Shown here: positions 43,426 to 55,226 of the stretch, piece after piece
How the letters are laid out: every line of letters starts with the position of its first letter
How positions within the stretch are numbered: position 1 is the stretch's first letter
Program-made: the position numbers and the translations under genes
Notes under the pieces: generated by a model
Database searches by the model: none
What the model saw: only the letters and a program-made list of their open reading frames with translations
Told to the model about the DNA's origin: nothing
Assembly: GCF_001632365.1 (NCBI RefSeq)
Contig: NW_024468547.1
Coordinates: 17,745 to 81,744 of the forward strand
DNA: 64,000 nt
From: Laetiporus sulphureus 93-53
Lineage: Eukaryota > Basidiomycota > Agaricomycetes > Polyporales > Laetiporaceae
Direction: 5' to 3'

Positions 43426-46389
43426 ATGTCTTCCAATCCCGTCCTTCCGCAGGGCGCAGGATATGGCGTCGGTGAGCCGCGATGCAGATTTATCAGATTG
43501 CAATGGCGTTGATAACAGGGCATCATTGTTGCAGTTGTTGGTATGTAGTCCGGTTTCTTGAACTCGCTGGTTGTGACTGATCATCGAACAGGCATTGGAC
43601 TGTTTTTCAGCGCATTTATGCTGGGCCTGACTGCGATACAGTCTCGATATACTGGCTTTTCACCGAAGAATTCAGAAGAGTTCAATAGCGCCTCGCGAAG
43701 CGTTAAGCCAGGTCTGATTGCGTCTGGGATTGTCTCCGCTTGGACATGGGCTGCTACGCTGGTGTGTTGATGGTGACAGCACTCATTACGAAATAGTCTG
43801 ATATGCTTGAATGATAGCTGCAATCTAGCGCCGTAGCATATGAGTATGGAATCTCCGGCCCTTGGTGGTATGGCGCCGGCGCGACAGTTCAGATTCTTCT
43901 CTTCGCTCAGGTCCGTATTTCCGCACTGCATTCGATTTCATTTCAGTGACAAGTCATCATATACTCGATGTAGCTTGCAGCCAAACTGAAGCTCAATGCA
44001 CCGCATGCGCATACATGGCTTGAGATTGTTGCTGCCAGATGGGGCACGGTTGCTCACCTAGTCTTCATGTTTTTCGGGTAAGCAGAGTGTGCACCGAAAG
44101 CGAGGCTGTGATCTGATGACTTCTCGCAGGCTTGCCACAAACATCATCGTATCGTCCATGCTTATTCTTGGCGGCTCCGCAACAGTCCATTCGTTAACAG
44201 GAATGAACACACTAGCAGTATGTTGCAACCTAAAGCGGTAGCAGCATTTTTCTGATAGAGTCTTCCTAGGCCTGTTTCCTTATTCCAGTCGGTGTCGCCA
44301 TCTACGTAGTCGTAGGAGGCATGCGTGCAACGCTATTGTGTGACTAGTGCGTATCATATCAACGCTGCCCCTCGACGTGTATGACTGCTTACCGTTCTCA
44401 TCCCACAGCACCCACACAAGTGTTTTGTTTGCCATCATCTTCGTATTCGTTTTCACCGTGTACGCGACGAGTTCAAAGATTGGCAGTTTCAGTGCGATGC
44501 ACTCGTTGTTGGCTCAAGCAGCGGAAGAAGCCCCAGTATCAGGCAACGCACACGGGTCATACCTGACAATGCGTTCCAAAAACGGACTGATCTTCGGCGT
44601 AATCAATGTCATCGGAAACTTTGCGACTGTATTCCAGGACCAAGCGGTACGAACCGTTCTTAATAACATGACTAGGATGAACCCATCTTATGTATAACGG
44701 TATTCTGGCAGTATTGGCAACGAGCGATCGCTAGTCGCCCTGCGACCTGCGTCAAGGCTTACTTGGTTGGTGGTCTTGCCTGGTAAGTCCCACCATACCC
44801 GCGTCCGCTCGAGATTTGTCCGACGCAGACGATGCAGGTTCGCTATCCCGTTCATGTTTTCAACTACCCTCGGCCTTTCTGCAGTAGCCCTGCGCAACGA
44901 CCCCGACATGATGACTCTGACTGCTGCGGACGTCTCTGCGGGCTTGCCTGCATCGGCCGCTGCTGCGGCTCTCCTCGGACAGTCCGGTGCCGCAGCATTG
45001 CTCGTCGTGCTGTTCTTGGCAGTCACGTCTGCGACTTCGGCAGAATTGATCGCGGTTTCGGCTGTGTTGACGTACGATGTCTACAAGGTGATGCACTTCA
45101 CATCATTCTTGAATAAATCCATGAATTTAATATTGCGCAGAGGTACTTCAACCCGAAAGCCACCGAGAGACAGATCCTGATGATGTCGCACGCTATGGTA
45201 TGTCCTGGTCCGTGACATTCGTTAGATACAGTGCTGATGCGTGTGGCTAGGTCGTTTTCTTTGCCATTGTGATGGGTTTCCTTGGCCTTATCTTCTACTA
45301 CATTGGCATCTCCATGGGGTGGCTCTACGTAAGTCAAAGATATGTGTTGACACTTGCATCTGAGTGATATCGCCACTGTAGGATTTCATGGGCGTTGTCT
45401 TGGGTTCAGCAGTGGTACCCATTGCTATCTGCGTCACTTGGAAGAAGGCGAACAAGTGGGGATGCATTTGTGGGGCCGTTGCTGGGTTCTGCTCTGGAGT
45501 TATTGCATGGCTAGTTAGTACTGCGACGCTCAATGATAGCATCATCAATGTCACGGTGGGCCCGATCTTCCCTTTATCCGTAACGTATCGGCCTAATGTT
45601 CATGATCAGACCAGCGGAGGCGACCATGAGATGCTATCCGGTAACTTGGCCTCCATCGGAATCGGCGGTATAGTGGCCGTCACGACTTCTCTCATCGTGC
45701 GTCGTTTCTTCTTCCGAAGTGCTTTCACCGTAGCAACTAATCCACGTCGACCGCAGTGGCCAGAGGACTTCAACTTCGACATCACGCGAGCCATCAATAA
45801 GTCTTCTACCAGCAGTAGCAGTGCCGATGAAAAATCTGTCGATGCAGACCACCAGGATCATTTCGATGAGAAGAAGCAGCACTCGAGCGACGTATCATTA
45901 GAGCCTGTCATCTCGGCTGAGGCAGCAGCCGCGGAAGAGGCCAAGGAGTTAGACCCCGCAGCACTGCAGAAAGCATTCGATCTCGCCGCGTGGTCCTCGA
46001 TCGCCTTGGTGAGTAAACATGCGGTACAACAGAGTATGTATTGACCCCGTAATGTGCCGTCACATAGACCTTGGTCATGTTGATCATTATTCCGCTCCCA
46101 TTGTTCTTCGCACAGACCATCTACGGCGTCCGAGGCCTGTCTGCATGGGTCGTCATCGGGATGATCTGGACCTTCTGTTCTGCCATATCGGTAGTGCTAT
46201 ATCCGTTGTACGAGAGTCGTACTGCCCTGGGATTGATTGGAAAGGGCATAATCAAGGTAAGGGCTTCTATTCGGTCACCTTCGTGATTGGTTGATTCACC
46301 GGCCGATTGATGTCTTTGTTCATTAGGATATCTTCATGAAGGGTAGCGGCAAGTTCGTTCACCATCTTCCGACGACACATCATGCTTGA
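43426..46389 (+). CDS. DUR3: Urea/polyamine active transporter DUR3 (sodium:solute symporter family)
   Basis: Plasma-membrane urea-proton symporter used for nitrogen uptake. ATG 43426 ([14 protein letters not shown]), stop TGA 46387-46389, with about a dozen introns. Landmarks: [52 protein letters not shown] (DUR3 signature), [131 protein letters not shown]. The C-terminus is a further membrane segment ([18 protein letters not shown]) and a short tail with [11 protein letters not shown]. To stay in frame the first intron must use the donor GTCGGT at 43468, not the better looking GTGAGC at 43472. A long hydrophilic loop with acidic and Ser stretches lies at about 45790-45960. The fold needs 14-15 membrane helices, and the number seen agrees. 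No lesion found. Confidence 0.93.
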
Positions 46390-47482
46390 ATGATACATAC
46401 GACACATCTGATACTCGTATTAATATGAGACTATAGCAATAACCAGACCAGGAACGAGCCACCTCTTACCTTCCGTTAAGTGGTTCGTTATTTTGATGTG
46501 ATGTCCAAACTTCCCCGCGTGAAAGCAAGCACTGGATTCGTGAAGATGAAATGACCCTCTATGTTGAGGCGGCGGCCGCACAATGAGCAGCCCCAAGCCC
46601 CTCGACCTCGGGATTCTACGACTACGTCTAGCTGGTGCATTTTCACCTCATAGTGCCGCCGTATAGGGCAACATAATATTACTGGTCGGCGGCGACGATC
46701 ATTCTGATTGGATGGATTCTGCTCTGAGTTATGCCGCCACAAGCTGTGGGCCTCGGTACATTTGCTCGTCTTCATCATGTTTGATTCACCTGAGACTGAC
46801 ATCTCTAACCTATGCCATCAGAATGTAGGTGACAGTGGTAATCGCAGAGGCATTCGCTCCTCTCAGTATTCTCCTGCCGCACAGGCTTTTCTTCAATCAC
46901 GATGGACGGCAGCCTGGACCTGGACGAAAGCTCGTTCTCTGCCACAGAGCTTTCCCCCGCACATTGCAGGTCTAAACAAGGCGCTTAATGAACATAACAT
47001 TGGTGTACGTGGGCGTTACATTAGCGTGATTTCATGCCACGCCGCTCACTGTGTCCAATAGATCTCGTCAATCCTTTTCTAGTATCATTTAATGCGCGTT
47101 CGAGCCTTTGTGACAAAAGCGTCAACATTTTATGCCGCTGTCTGCATTCTTACCCGCAGCCGGCCAAGATGGATCAAGAGTCTGAGGTGATTAAGGCTGC
47201 TGTGTGATTCCATGTATGTCTTCAACTTCATCATGGAACTAGTAGAAATTATCACTACATTCTATACAAAGCCCCAATCAGGTATACCAATAATCCATAC
47301 TTGCATTCCAATTGTCGATTGAACTTTGGATCATAGTGGACGCGCTGTTCCCTCGAACGACGTATTGCGCATGTTGGAAATGGCGCCGCGCGGGAGATTT
47401 AGTAGAGAAGCTTTTTTGCCATATCCTCTCCCAATGATCGTGGGCAGGCTATTACGAGGACGGATCGTACTTTCAAATCAAG
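46390..47482. other. Spacer between convergent genes
   Basis: 3' flanks of DUR3 and of the nucleotidyltransferase gene. Short frames only. Confidence 0.45.
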
Positions 47483-50400
47483 TCACAACACGCTTGAATG
47501 AATAGCCTCAAGATCTTCAGTAGCATCTGCATGGGTCCTCGTCCGCTTTGCTTGACGATTGCTTTTCGTCTTCGATTTTGACTTCAGTTGTGTCCTTGGT
47601 TTCGTCCTCCTTCGCCTCACAAATCCTTCCAGAATGTGCTCCAAGCCGCCATCGGACTCGAGAAAAGTCAGTGCGGTGCGACACTCAGCTGAGAATCGTG
47701 CAACTTCGCGATAAGCTATACTCCCCGTTACGTTCTATACCATGCGATGAGCAGAACACGAGCGACTTGAGGCGCTATGGGCATACCTTCAGCGGAACGA
47801 AGGGATCGCCGACGCATAGGGGCGATTCCATCCACCTGGATAGCGCACCCTTTCCCAAGCGTTTGGCAATTTCCTTCCGCGATAATGCACGAGCTGATTC
47901 AAAAGGTTGGGCGTCATCTTGGGAGGGCAGACGTCTCGCAATCCTTTCGTCCAAGGACTGTCGCTCTTCCAAGAGTTCCTGGCGCGCGTGTTCCGCAGCC
48001 GGAGATCCTGCATCAATTGGATGCAATTTCTCTATGTTGGCATCGAGCTCGAGAGCCCATCCTGGAGAAGAGCTTCTATCTTCGGTGTTCAATCGGTCTA
48101 AGGAATAACCTTCGTTTTCCCCATCCTTGACGGAACGCAACTCTTCGGGCGTAACTTCAGGTTTGAAGGGCCATCCCACAGGAGGTTTTCCATCTTCGGT
48201 GTCCCAATCGTCCGGAGAGGTTTCTTCGTCCTCCTCGGCCGTCATATCCTCGGACGACTCTTCTACGAACATCTCACCTTCGACCACGTCGTCCTCTACA
48301 GCAGCTGAATTCGCCCTCGCAACCGCTATCAGTTTGCCATCCTTCTTCGATGTTTCATAGCGAGCAGGGTCCTGACATAGCATGGCCCAACTGTCTAAAG
48401 CCTGTTCTCTCGTTAGAACGCCCCCGTGAGAAACGCTCATAACGGTGGGCCTGTACTTGTGCTCCACACCCCAGTAGCTTCGGGAAAAAAATACGGAATA
48501 AGATAAGGCACTATTCCAGCGTCCACAGAGCGTACTTGAACCAATCCTTGAGCACCTCTAGCAGGTCGATCTCTGTCTCAGACGGTTGCCAATTGACGAC
48601 TTCGCGGAAACGAAGGTCACATTTTACGCGCGTCACTCCTTTGCTCTTCTTGTTTTTGATCGCTATCTCAGCATAAAAGAAGCTGTTTGCACCTGAATGC
48701 ATCTCCTTAACGCCGGCTTGTAGATTTGGCAAGAGTCCACAAATCTACAGCCGCGGACCTTAGAACACTATACACAACTCGTCGATTTGGGAGCCTTGAA
48801 CGCACCTGGAACCACCCGATGGTCATCAACGTAAGTGCATAGCTGCTGAAGGTGGGCGACCCGTTCTCGCCGGATGGGTCATTCAATCCTAAGGATTTCG
48901 CCCATGTCTTCAGAAACCGTATCATGGGGCGTAGCACGGGGTTCAAATCAAGGTAGTGACGGATCAACTTCGAGTTCACCAGCCCGAGTCGTTCATTGAC
49001 GTTGATGTCGCATGCCAGGCCATTCACCGGATCCTTGCATTTGACTGTGATACAACGTGTTCAGCAGCTAGATCATCGAGCCTTCAGTCGGAAAACAGAC
49101 CAATAGGGACAGAAGCACGAGAAATGCTCTGTACGTTCCGGAACCTCGCCTTGCGCATGACCCTACCGAGGGCTCTGAAAAGGACGTGAATATGAGAGAA
49201 CGGACGGGCGTGAAATGCGAGCTCACGCGACGTCATATATCGCTGCATCGAAGCAGTGAGCCAATTGCGAACGAAACATGAGGACCTACGCACGAGGTAT
49301 CCCTTTCTTGCTCTCTGCCTGTTCGAACCCTTGCGGTCTGTCCTCATCCTAGGTACCCACGGGTTCAGGGAGAGTAGTGTATTCATGTCGATCGAGTATA
49401 ACTTACAATGATAACAATATCGATATCGCTAGTGGGAGAATCTATCCCAGTGCAAACGCTACCAAATGGCTCGAGCAAATATAGGGGCTTATAGTTTTTT
49501 GCAATGATATGCTGCACACGCTTTAACGTCTCCCCTCGCATCTTGTGTACCTCATCTGGGACAGAAGGAGGCTGGCAACTCCATTAGACAACCCGCGGTT
49601 GATCACGATATAATCTCATACCAGCAATGCGTTGAGTGTTTCTTCGTCGATTGAGCGAGTGTCATCTCTCTCGACAGGAACCCATCCAACCGTGCTTCCC
49701 TCGTATCTCCATCGCAGTGTCTGGCTTCGATTGGCCCCGGTTTCGCTCTGAACAGCAGAGCTGTGGTATCCACGATTAAAGCCGGATGAGCCTGAGCGCC
49801 GCATGGACGATTCCCGTCTGTTGGCATGATATGAGGAAGTTCGCGTCCCGTCTGAATTGTCAAACGGCACTGTGCTCTTCCTTCCGCGACGGGGTGGCAC
49901 ATCGTCGTCATTTATGTCGATCGTACTGTCCGCGTTGTCGATTGAAGATTCTTCTCCTCGTCGACGACTGAACGGCACATCTTCGTCCTCGGTGGAGCTG
50001 GTCCTTTTTGAATCGTTGAGCGACGCCTCCCCTCTCCGTCGACGACTGAATGGCACGTCATCATCGTCCATGGAGCTCATCCTGTCTGGGTCGTCCACTG
50101 GCGCCTCTTCTCTCCGTCGACGACTGAATGGCACGTCTTCATCGTCCATGGAGCTCGTCCTTTTTGAACCGTTGAGCGATGCCTCTCCTCTCCGTCGACG
50201 ACTGAACGGCACATCTTCGTCCTCCATGGAGCTCGTCTTCTTTGAATCGTTGACTGACGCGTCTCTCCGTCGACGACTGAATGGTACATCGTCATCATCA
50301 GTGAAACTTGGTGCTGTCGTCCGCGCCGCCGCTTCACCCCCAATGGAAATATGTGGTGCCCGATCTCTCAGTGCTCCACCTTCGTGCGATTGGGCGAGAT

Positions 50401-52217
50401 CGATATACGGGCCGAAAATGTCAAAAAATGGATTCCCTGCCTTGATGATGTGTGCCGTCCGAGACATATAGTAGAAGAAGTATTGCATCATCGCCTTCGA
50501 CATCGAGCCTGCATGGTTCTAGATTATATCGTAAACTACCGCGCCTTGTCTCAAATAGAAGAAAACACGTACTTGCGTGAATACGAACGGGTCCTGCACG
50601 ACGAGGGCGTCCGCCAACCATCGCGTGGGGTTACACCAGTTGCCGTCGATCTCCCCGACAGAGTCATTGTAGACATCTATAGGAAACACCTTCGATCTCG
50701 CTTCACGACGGGAGAGTGCGTCACCCTCACGCACAGAGAGAGCATGCGTCTTGACATATTGCATGCCATTGATGAGCGATCTGAGATGGACACAGTAGCT
50801 ATCAGCTTTTTTTCATGACGATCTTCGCGAGTCGTGACCCTAACCTTGCAAAGTTGTACGAGTGCATGCCGATTGTGGTGGATGTTTTCGGACGAGGTGG
50901 ATTCCAGAATGAGACATCTATCTGATATGGTGCGTGGTTCCATTGGAGTTCATCCAATACCTCATCTACAGGACGATAAATTCCACGATCCCAATACGCG
51001 AGCACCTTTTCAGAAACTTCGTCGGCATACATCTGGGGAACCCAGACGTAAGCAGGGTCGACATCCTTTGTAGGAGCTGTCCGCTGCAATGATTGCATAC
51101 CAACGCTTTGCTACCACGGTCACGTAAAATCAGTCTTGAAAACATAAGGCATCAGTCAGGCGACCAAAAGTGCTTACCTGGTAATACTGGATTACCATAA
51201 GGGCAACGCACACCGGAGATAAGTCATGTATTGCCAAAGAGCGCGCCCATAGGAAGTATATCGAGGTGAGGGTTTTGACTTGTATCGAATAGTCTAAATA
51301 TGCCTTCAAAAGCTGCGTCAGCGGGAGGATGGTGGGTCCCGGCAATGTCAGCTTGAAGTCAATAGGTGAGGTCCCATGCAGCGTCGGCGGGTAGCACAAC
51401 TCCTTCGTATTAGCGCGTTCGTAACGGGGCCATTCCTTGACGGTTGCAGGAGAAGGGAGAATCGGCTCATCATCTTCGAACTGCAACGTCTCTTCCCATG
51501 ACCTGAAAGATGGCTCGTGGAAGTAGCCCTTGTACCCCACCTTGAGAAGAGCATTTGACACAGCACTGATTTTCAATGAGTCAGGATACCATGCGAAAGC
51601 AGATTCGAACGTACACAGGGTCATAGACCGGCGGTAAATCTTGTAAGTCATCATGAGAGGACAACCCTTGCGGATGTTTTGTGTCCTGAGCGAACAGCGT
51701 TATCAGAAATATACAGAGCGCTTCATAAAGCCCTCTTACCACAATAGCGTATTCGAGGGGGGCATGATGCAAATCCTGCCCATACCGCCACATACTGATA
51801 TCCTCTACACCGTACTCATCGCCAAACCGCGACTTGACAGTTGACTCCAGACGAGAGCGAAGACTGTCACGCTCGTTCATGCGTGCTTCAGTCGAAGTGG
51901 ACCTCTAAAGCTCTGCATAAGATGAAGCGATGACGATGGAAAAATGATTTTATACGCACGGAAAGAAAAAACTCGACATCCTTCTTGTACCTGATATGAA
52001 ACTGCGGTTCTTCGCGCATTTGCGCCTTCCGAATCGTTTTAAGTTGCTCCTGGTTCAAAGGACGCACGTATGGTGTGTATAGGGATTGCTGACGACATGG
52101 AGGCGCGTTAGAGAACAAACGCTTCGGCTGAATAGGCGTGTTGTTTCTGCTGCAAAGCTTTAGACATGATTCGTACCAGCGGATTGATGCTGTAAGCCGC
52201 AGAGACGAAAAGTTCAT
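47483..52217 (-). CDS. Tandem nucleotidyltransferase (non-canonical poly(A)/poly(U) polymerase family), probably mitochondrial
   Basis: Very large multi-exon protein. ATG 52217 starts MNFSSLRLTASIRWYESCLK, Arg/Ser-rich without acids early on, like a mitochondrial presequence. The first polymerase-beta-fold domain (about 51880-50800) keeps shape motifs (LPPVYDP, LLKAYLDYS, HDLSPVCVALMVIQYYQ), but its catalytic DxD region reads PLEYAIV, so it is probably inactive. The PAP-associated end reads LVVQDPFVFTQNHAGSMS. A Ser/Arg-rich linker with five repeats follows. The second domain (about 49560-48750) has LLEPFGSVCTGIDSPTSDIDIVI, the third carboxylate in GLACDINVN, and PTFSSYALTLMTIGWFQ, so it looks active. 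Then DWFKYALWTLEYYWGVEH, an acidic insert, DPFVPLKNVTGSIAYREVARF and a basic tail ending at TGA 47483-47485. An inactive-plus-active layout recalls animal TUT4/TUT7. Nucleotide preference cannot be told. Confidence 0.82.
49960..50300 (-). repeat. Coding tandem repeat, five units of about 26 codons
   Basis: Within the nucleotidyltransferase linker, five units of about 75-78 bp encode variants of DEDVPFSRRRRGEASLNGSK with acid-rich starts (SSMDD), the core VPFSRRRR, then a variable Asp/Ser-rich half. Units differ at several codons, so they are not newly made. Predicted disordered and a possible RNA-binding or phosphorylation tract. Confidence 0.85.
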
Positions 52218-52879
52218 GCAAACAAAGACTATATTTGACTTGCGGTATGGTGGTCTTGTAATAGCCAGATGATAGGACGTCGCTGAGCCCGGGCAAAAAC
52301 AGAGGAAGGGCGCCACAGCAGATACAGCGGCGGTGAATCGGAGTATGAACATCGACCAATTTGGCATAGGATTCCCCTTAGAGGCGCCCTTTGCAAATTA
52401 ACGTAGGCAGCTTGGCGGAAGTTCATGCCCAGAAAAGGTACAAAGTAACCTTTTTCAAGCCTTTGCTCGAGATTATTTACTGGGTTAGCTTATGTAAGCC
52501 TAAATTTCTAACTCCATTCCTGCAATCGAGGTGTCGGGCATTTCCCGCTACCCTAATGTTTACACTCCGAATCTACCACCGCGATGCGACAATTTCCCAA
52601 AATGTGTAAAGCTTCAACAACTCCGACGATTTACGATATTTGCTCATCGTCCCGAACATTGACGAGTGGCCTTGCCTGAACCACCGCCGTCGATGGCTAT
52701 TGTTTGGTGATTGCCTATGCGTACAGTGTCGTAGCTTCGCTCGTCAAATCTTCTGTCTACCTACGTACTCGTTCAGAGGTTGCTGTCGGTCGTAGAGGTG
52801 GCCCAAATCAGCCGCACAATCTTATGGTGGGTGTTCAATCCACAGCCATACCTTGCCGCGGCCTTTGACGTGCTACAAG
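52218..52879. promoter_or_regulatory. Shared upstream region of two divergent genes
   Basis: 662 bp separate the start codons of the nucleotidyltransferase (minus) and the C2H2 gene (plus), so both promoters lie here. No clear TATA box or repeated motif seen. Confidence 0.45.
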
Positions 52880-54413
52880 ATGATGGAGGGATTGCTATCA
52901 TTGTCGTTGGCTGCTGCGAGTGCAGCTCCCATCCCCGTTTCGAGAGACACGTCGCAAGATAGCGGATTCGCAAGTAGCTATGGTGGCCAGAACAGCGTCG
53001 GCAATGGTCCAAACAATGTTAGCAGCAGCTTAGCCACGAAGTCGCACCCCCACAAGCATCGTCGGTTGTCGTCCACAGGACAGGCGAGGAGACTGAGCGA
53101 TGCTCGAGAGGCAGCGAGTCGACCGTCGTGCGTGCATTCCAATCACCAAATCCGCCGTGCATACATATATCTTCCCACAGGCCTATAGGGCTCTCCACAG
53201 CGGCGGCGGCACTTACATCGCTCGCGAAGCTTTCGCTATCAGCCACGCCTCCGCCCCAGACAGCGACTACCCTCGTCTCAGCATCAGGTGTCATCCATTC
53301 CTCCTCGTCCGCAGCAGTGTCGCAGCAGAACGCGAGCAATGAAGTCAGTGTCAAGTCAGAAGAGGTTGACCGCTTGCCCACCAAGACAGATATTGCCGGT
53401 GCCGGCATCAGCATTACAAGTGCCAAGGGCAGCAGAGGGAAGAAGAGGAGCACGATCCTCAAGTGCGAGAGCTGTTCGAAGGCGTACCGCCATCCGTCTT
53501 GTCTAATCAAGCACCGCTGGGAGCACTCACCACATTGGCGAGAGGCGTCCAAGCTCCTGCTCAGCAAGCACCAGCAAGTTCAGCTGCTTGAGGTAAGGTT
53601 TTTACTTATCGGTCGATGGATAAACCTGCTCACCCTCTCACCGTCTCACCACAGGCAGCGGCCATCCTTTCACACCTCTCTCCCTCCTCGCGGGGCGGCA
53701 CCTCGCTCCCAGAGGACCGTTCGCTCTGGCCGTCGTTCCTCTCTGGCGGTCTGCTACCGCCGCCGAGCCCAGTGAACACGATCCCGCGCTCATCCTCCGC
53801 CGCCGAGCCGTCCGCACCGTTCCCCTCTTCCAGCTCGGTACCTGCATCGTCCGTGTTCTCATCCTCGGAGCGCTCAGGCCCGCGCATGCGCGACTACTCC
53901 GTCCTCGCCACAGGCGGCATCACCCAACTCCGTCCAGGCGTGCTCGCAGTGCCGACTGGGTCCCAAAGTCCCGCCATGCGCGCTTCGCCATCAGACGAGA
54001 ACCCGCTTCAGCGATCCGCCGCTGTGCCTGTGCCCACGCCTGAGCGCGAGCCACTGAGCTACAGCTTTGCGAGCCAGCAGTCGGACACCTGGAGTTCGCC
54101 CATCTCGATTGGCTTCGCGCAGTCGTCCTTCCGCTCGTCGTCTGCATTTGAGCATTCGTACTCGGAGGGCACTGGTGAATGGTCCATCCCACGCTCATCG
54201 ATTCGTTCTTGCTCCCGTTCGCGCAGTGGTTCCGTGTCGGAGAGTGACTATGTGGACGTGGATGGAGATGGAGATGACTATGGCATTGCCGGCAGGCATT
54301 ACGGTTTCTCGGCGAGGTCGCAGAAGGTAGACGAGGGTATCAGGGCTGTTAAGGTCGGCCATGACAAGATCGAAGAGGAATGGGACGGGATGGAGATGGA
54401 GATGGAGATGTGA
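52880..54413 (+). CDS. C2H2 zinc-finger protein, basidiomycete-type
   Basis: Probable nuclear DNA-binding protein. Exons 52880-53127, 53181-53592, 53655-54413 (introns 53 and 62 nt), 472 aa. The N-terminus (MMEGLLSLSLAAASAAPIPVS) is followed by Ala/Ser-rich sequence. The single zinc finger at residues about 195-225 reads ILKCESCSKAYRHPSCLIKH then RWEH, with Cys-x2-Cys and His-x3-His, followed by a conserved SPHWREASKLLLSKHQQVQLLEAAAILSHLSP. The C-terminal half is Ser/Pro-rich and ends in an acidic, Met/Glu-rich tail (EEWDGMEMEMEM). ATG 52880 or 52883 both possible; the first is given. The finger plus the WREASK block recurs in agaricomycete proteins as I remember them; targets unknown. Confidence 0.88.
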
Positions 54414-54808
54414 TAAGTGGAGCGCGGGTCAATGAACGCGCGATGGACGTTGGTGGAAGTGACGAATGAATCGTGAGCGTGGCGAATATTCGAATATTCA
54501 TGTACAAAGTATCGATTTTGGTGATCTGCGATTGAGAGTTATTTATCATGTCTGGTTCGCTCAACTTATATGTACCTGTACCATCTTGCGAAACCGTTCC
54601 TCATCTTTACCTACCGGGCTGTCGGATCCACTCTGTACATAGGAATTCCCTCATGTGGATGGATGAAATGAAATGCAATCGCGGTTATCGATCTCAATCG
54701 GACCTCGATATCAGCGATAGAAAGAGATAGCAATGCATTGAAGCCAAACCCAAAGGCGAAAGAGTAAAGCTATTGATACAGTAAGGAAGACGCCGAGAAA
54801 CCATCCGC
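54414..54808. other. Spacer between convergent genes
   Basis: 3' flanks of the C2H2 gene and the P450 gene. The last 95 bases (from about 54713) are the left end of the sequence repeated at 63492. Confidence 0.6.
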
Positions 54809-55226
54809 TCACGCCTCCGTCGCCTGTCGCACAAGTCTGAGTGCCTGCTCCGACCGCGGACGAATATCACACTTGAACGGGCTCGGCGTGCGGAACACGG
54901 AATTTTCGAACGAGATTGTGGGCTCGATGACGTTTCCCTGCGCGTCCACGGCCTTCTTCATATCGAGCGTCGCGACCATCGACGCCATGACGATCCAGAG
55001 CGACGACTCGGCGAGATGATTGCCGGGACAGCGCCGCCGCCCAAAGCCAAACACGTAATTGCGCGGGTCGCGTCGCCGCGCAGTGTGCTCGTCGACGGTC
55101 TCGAGGTACCGTTCAGGGAGGAACTCTTCCGGGTTCGGGAACAGCTTCGGATCGCGGATCATCGTCCTGCAGCGCCCAGCGCCCAATCAGCAAGGGTGCA
55201 AAGCGAAGTCGACTCCACGGCGTGAC
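54713..55226. repeat. Segment repeated at the right edge of the window
   Basis: Nearly identical to 63492-64000: the P450 3' flank, last exon and start of the preceding intron. I noticed a few differences in the flank and one in the exon (GAG versus GAT in the codon context giving Leu versus Ile). Confidence 0.9.
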
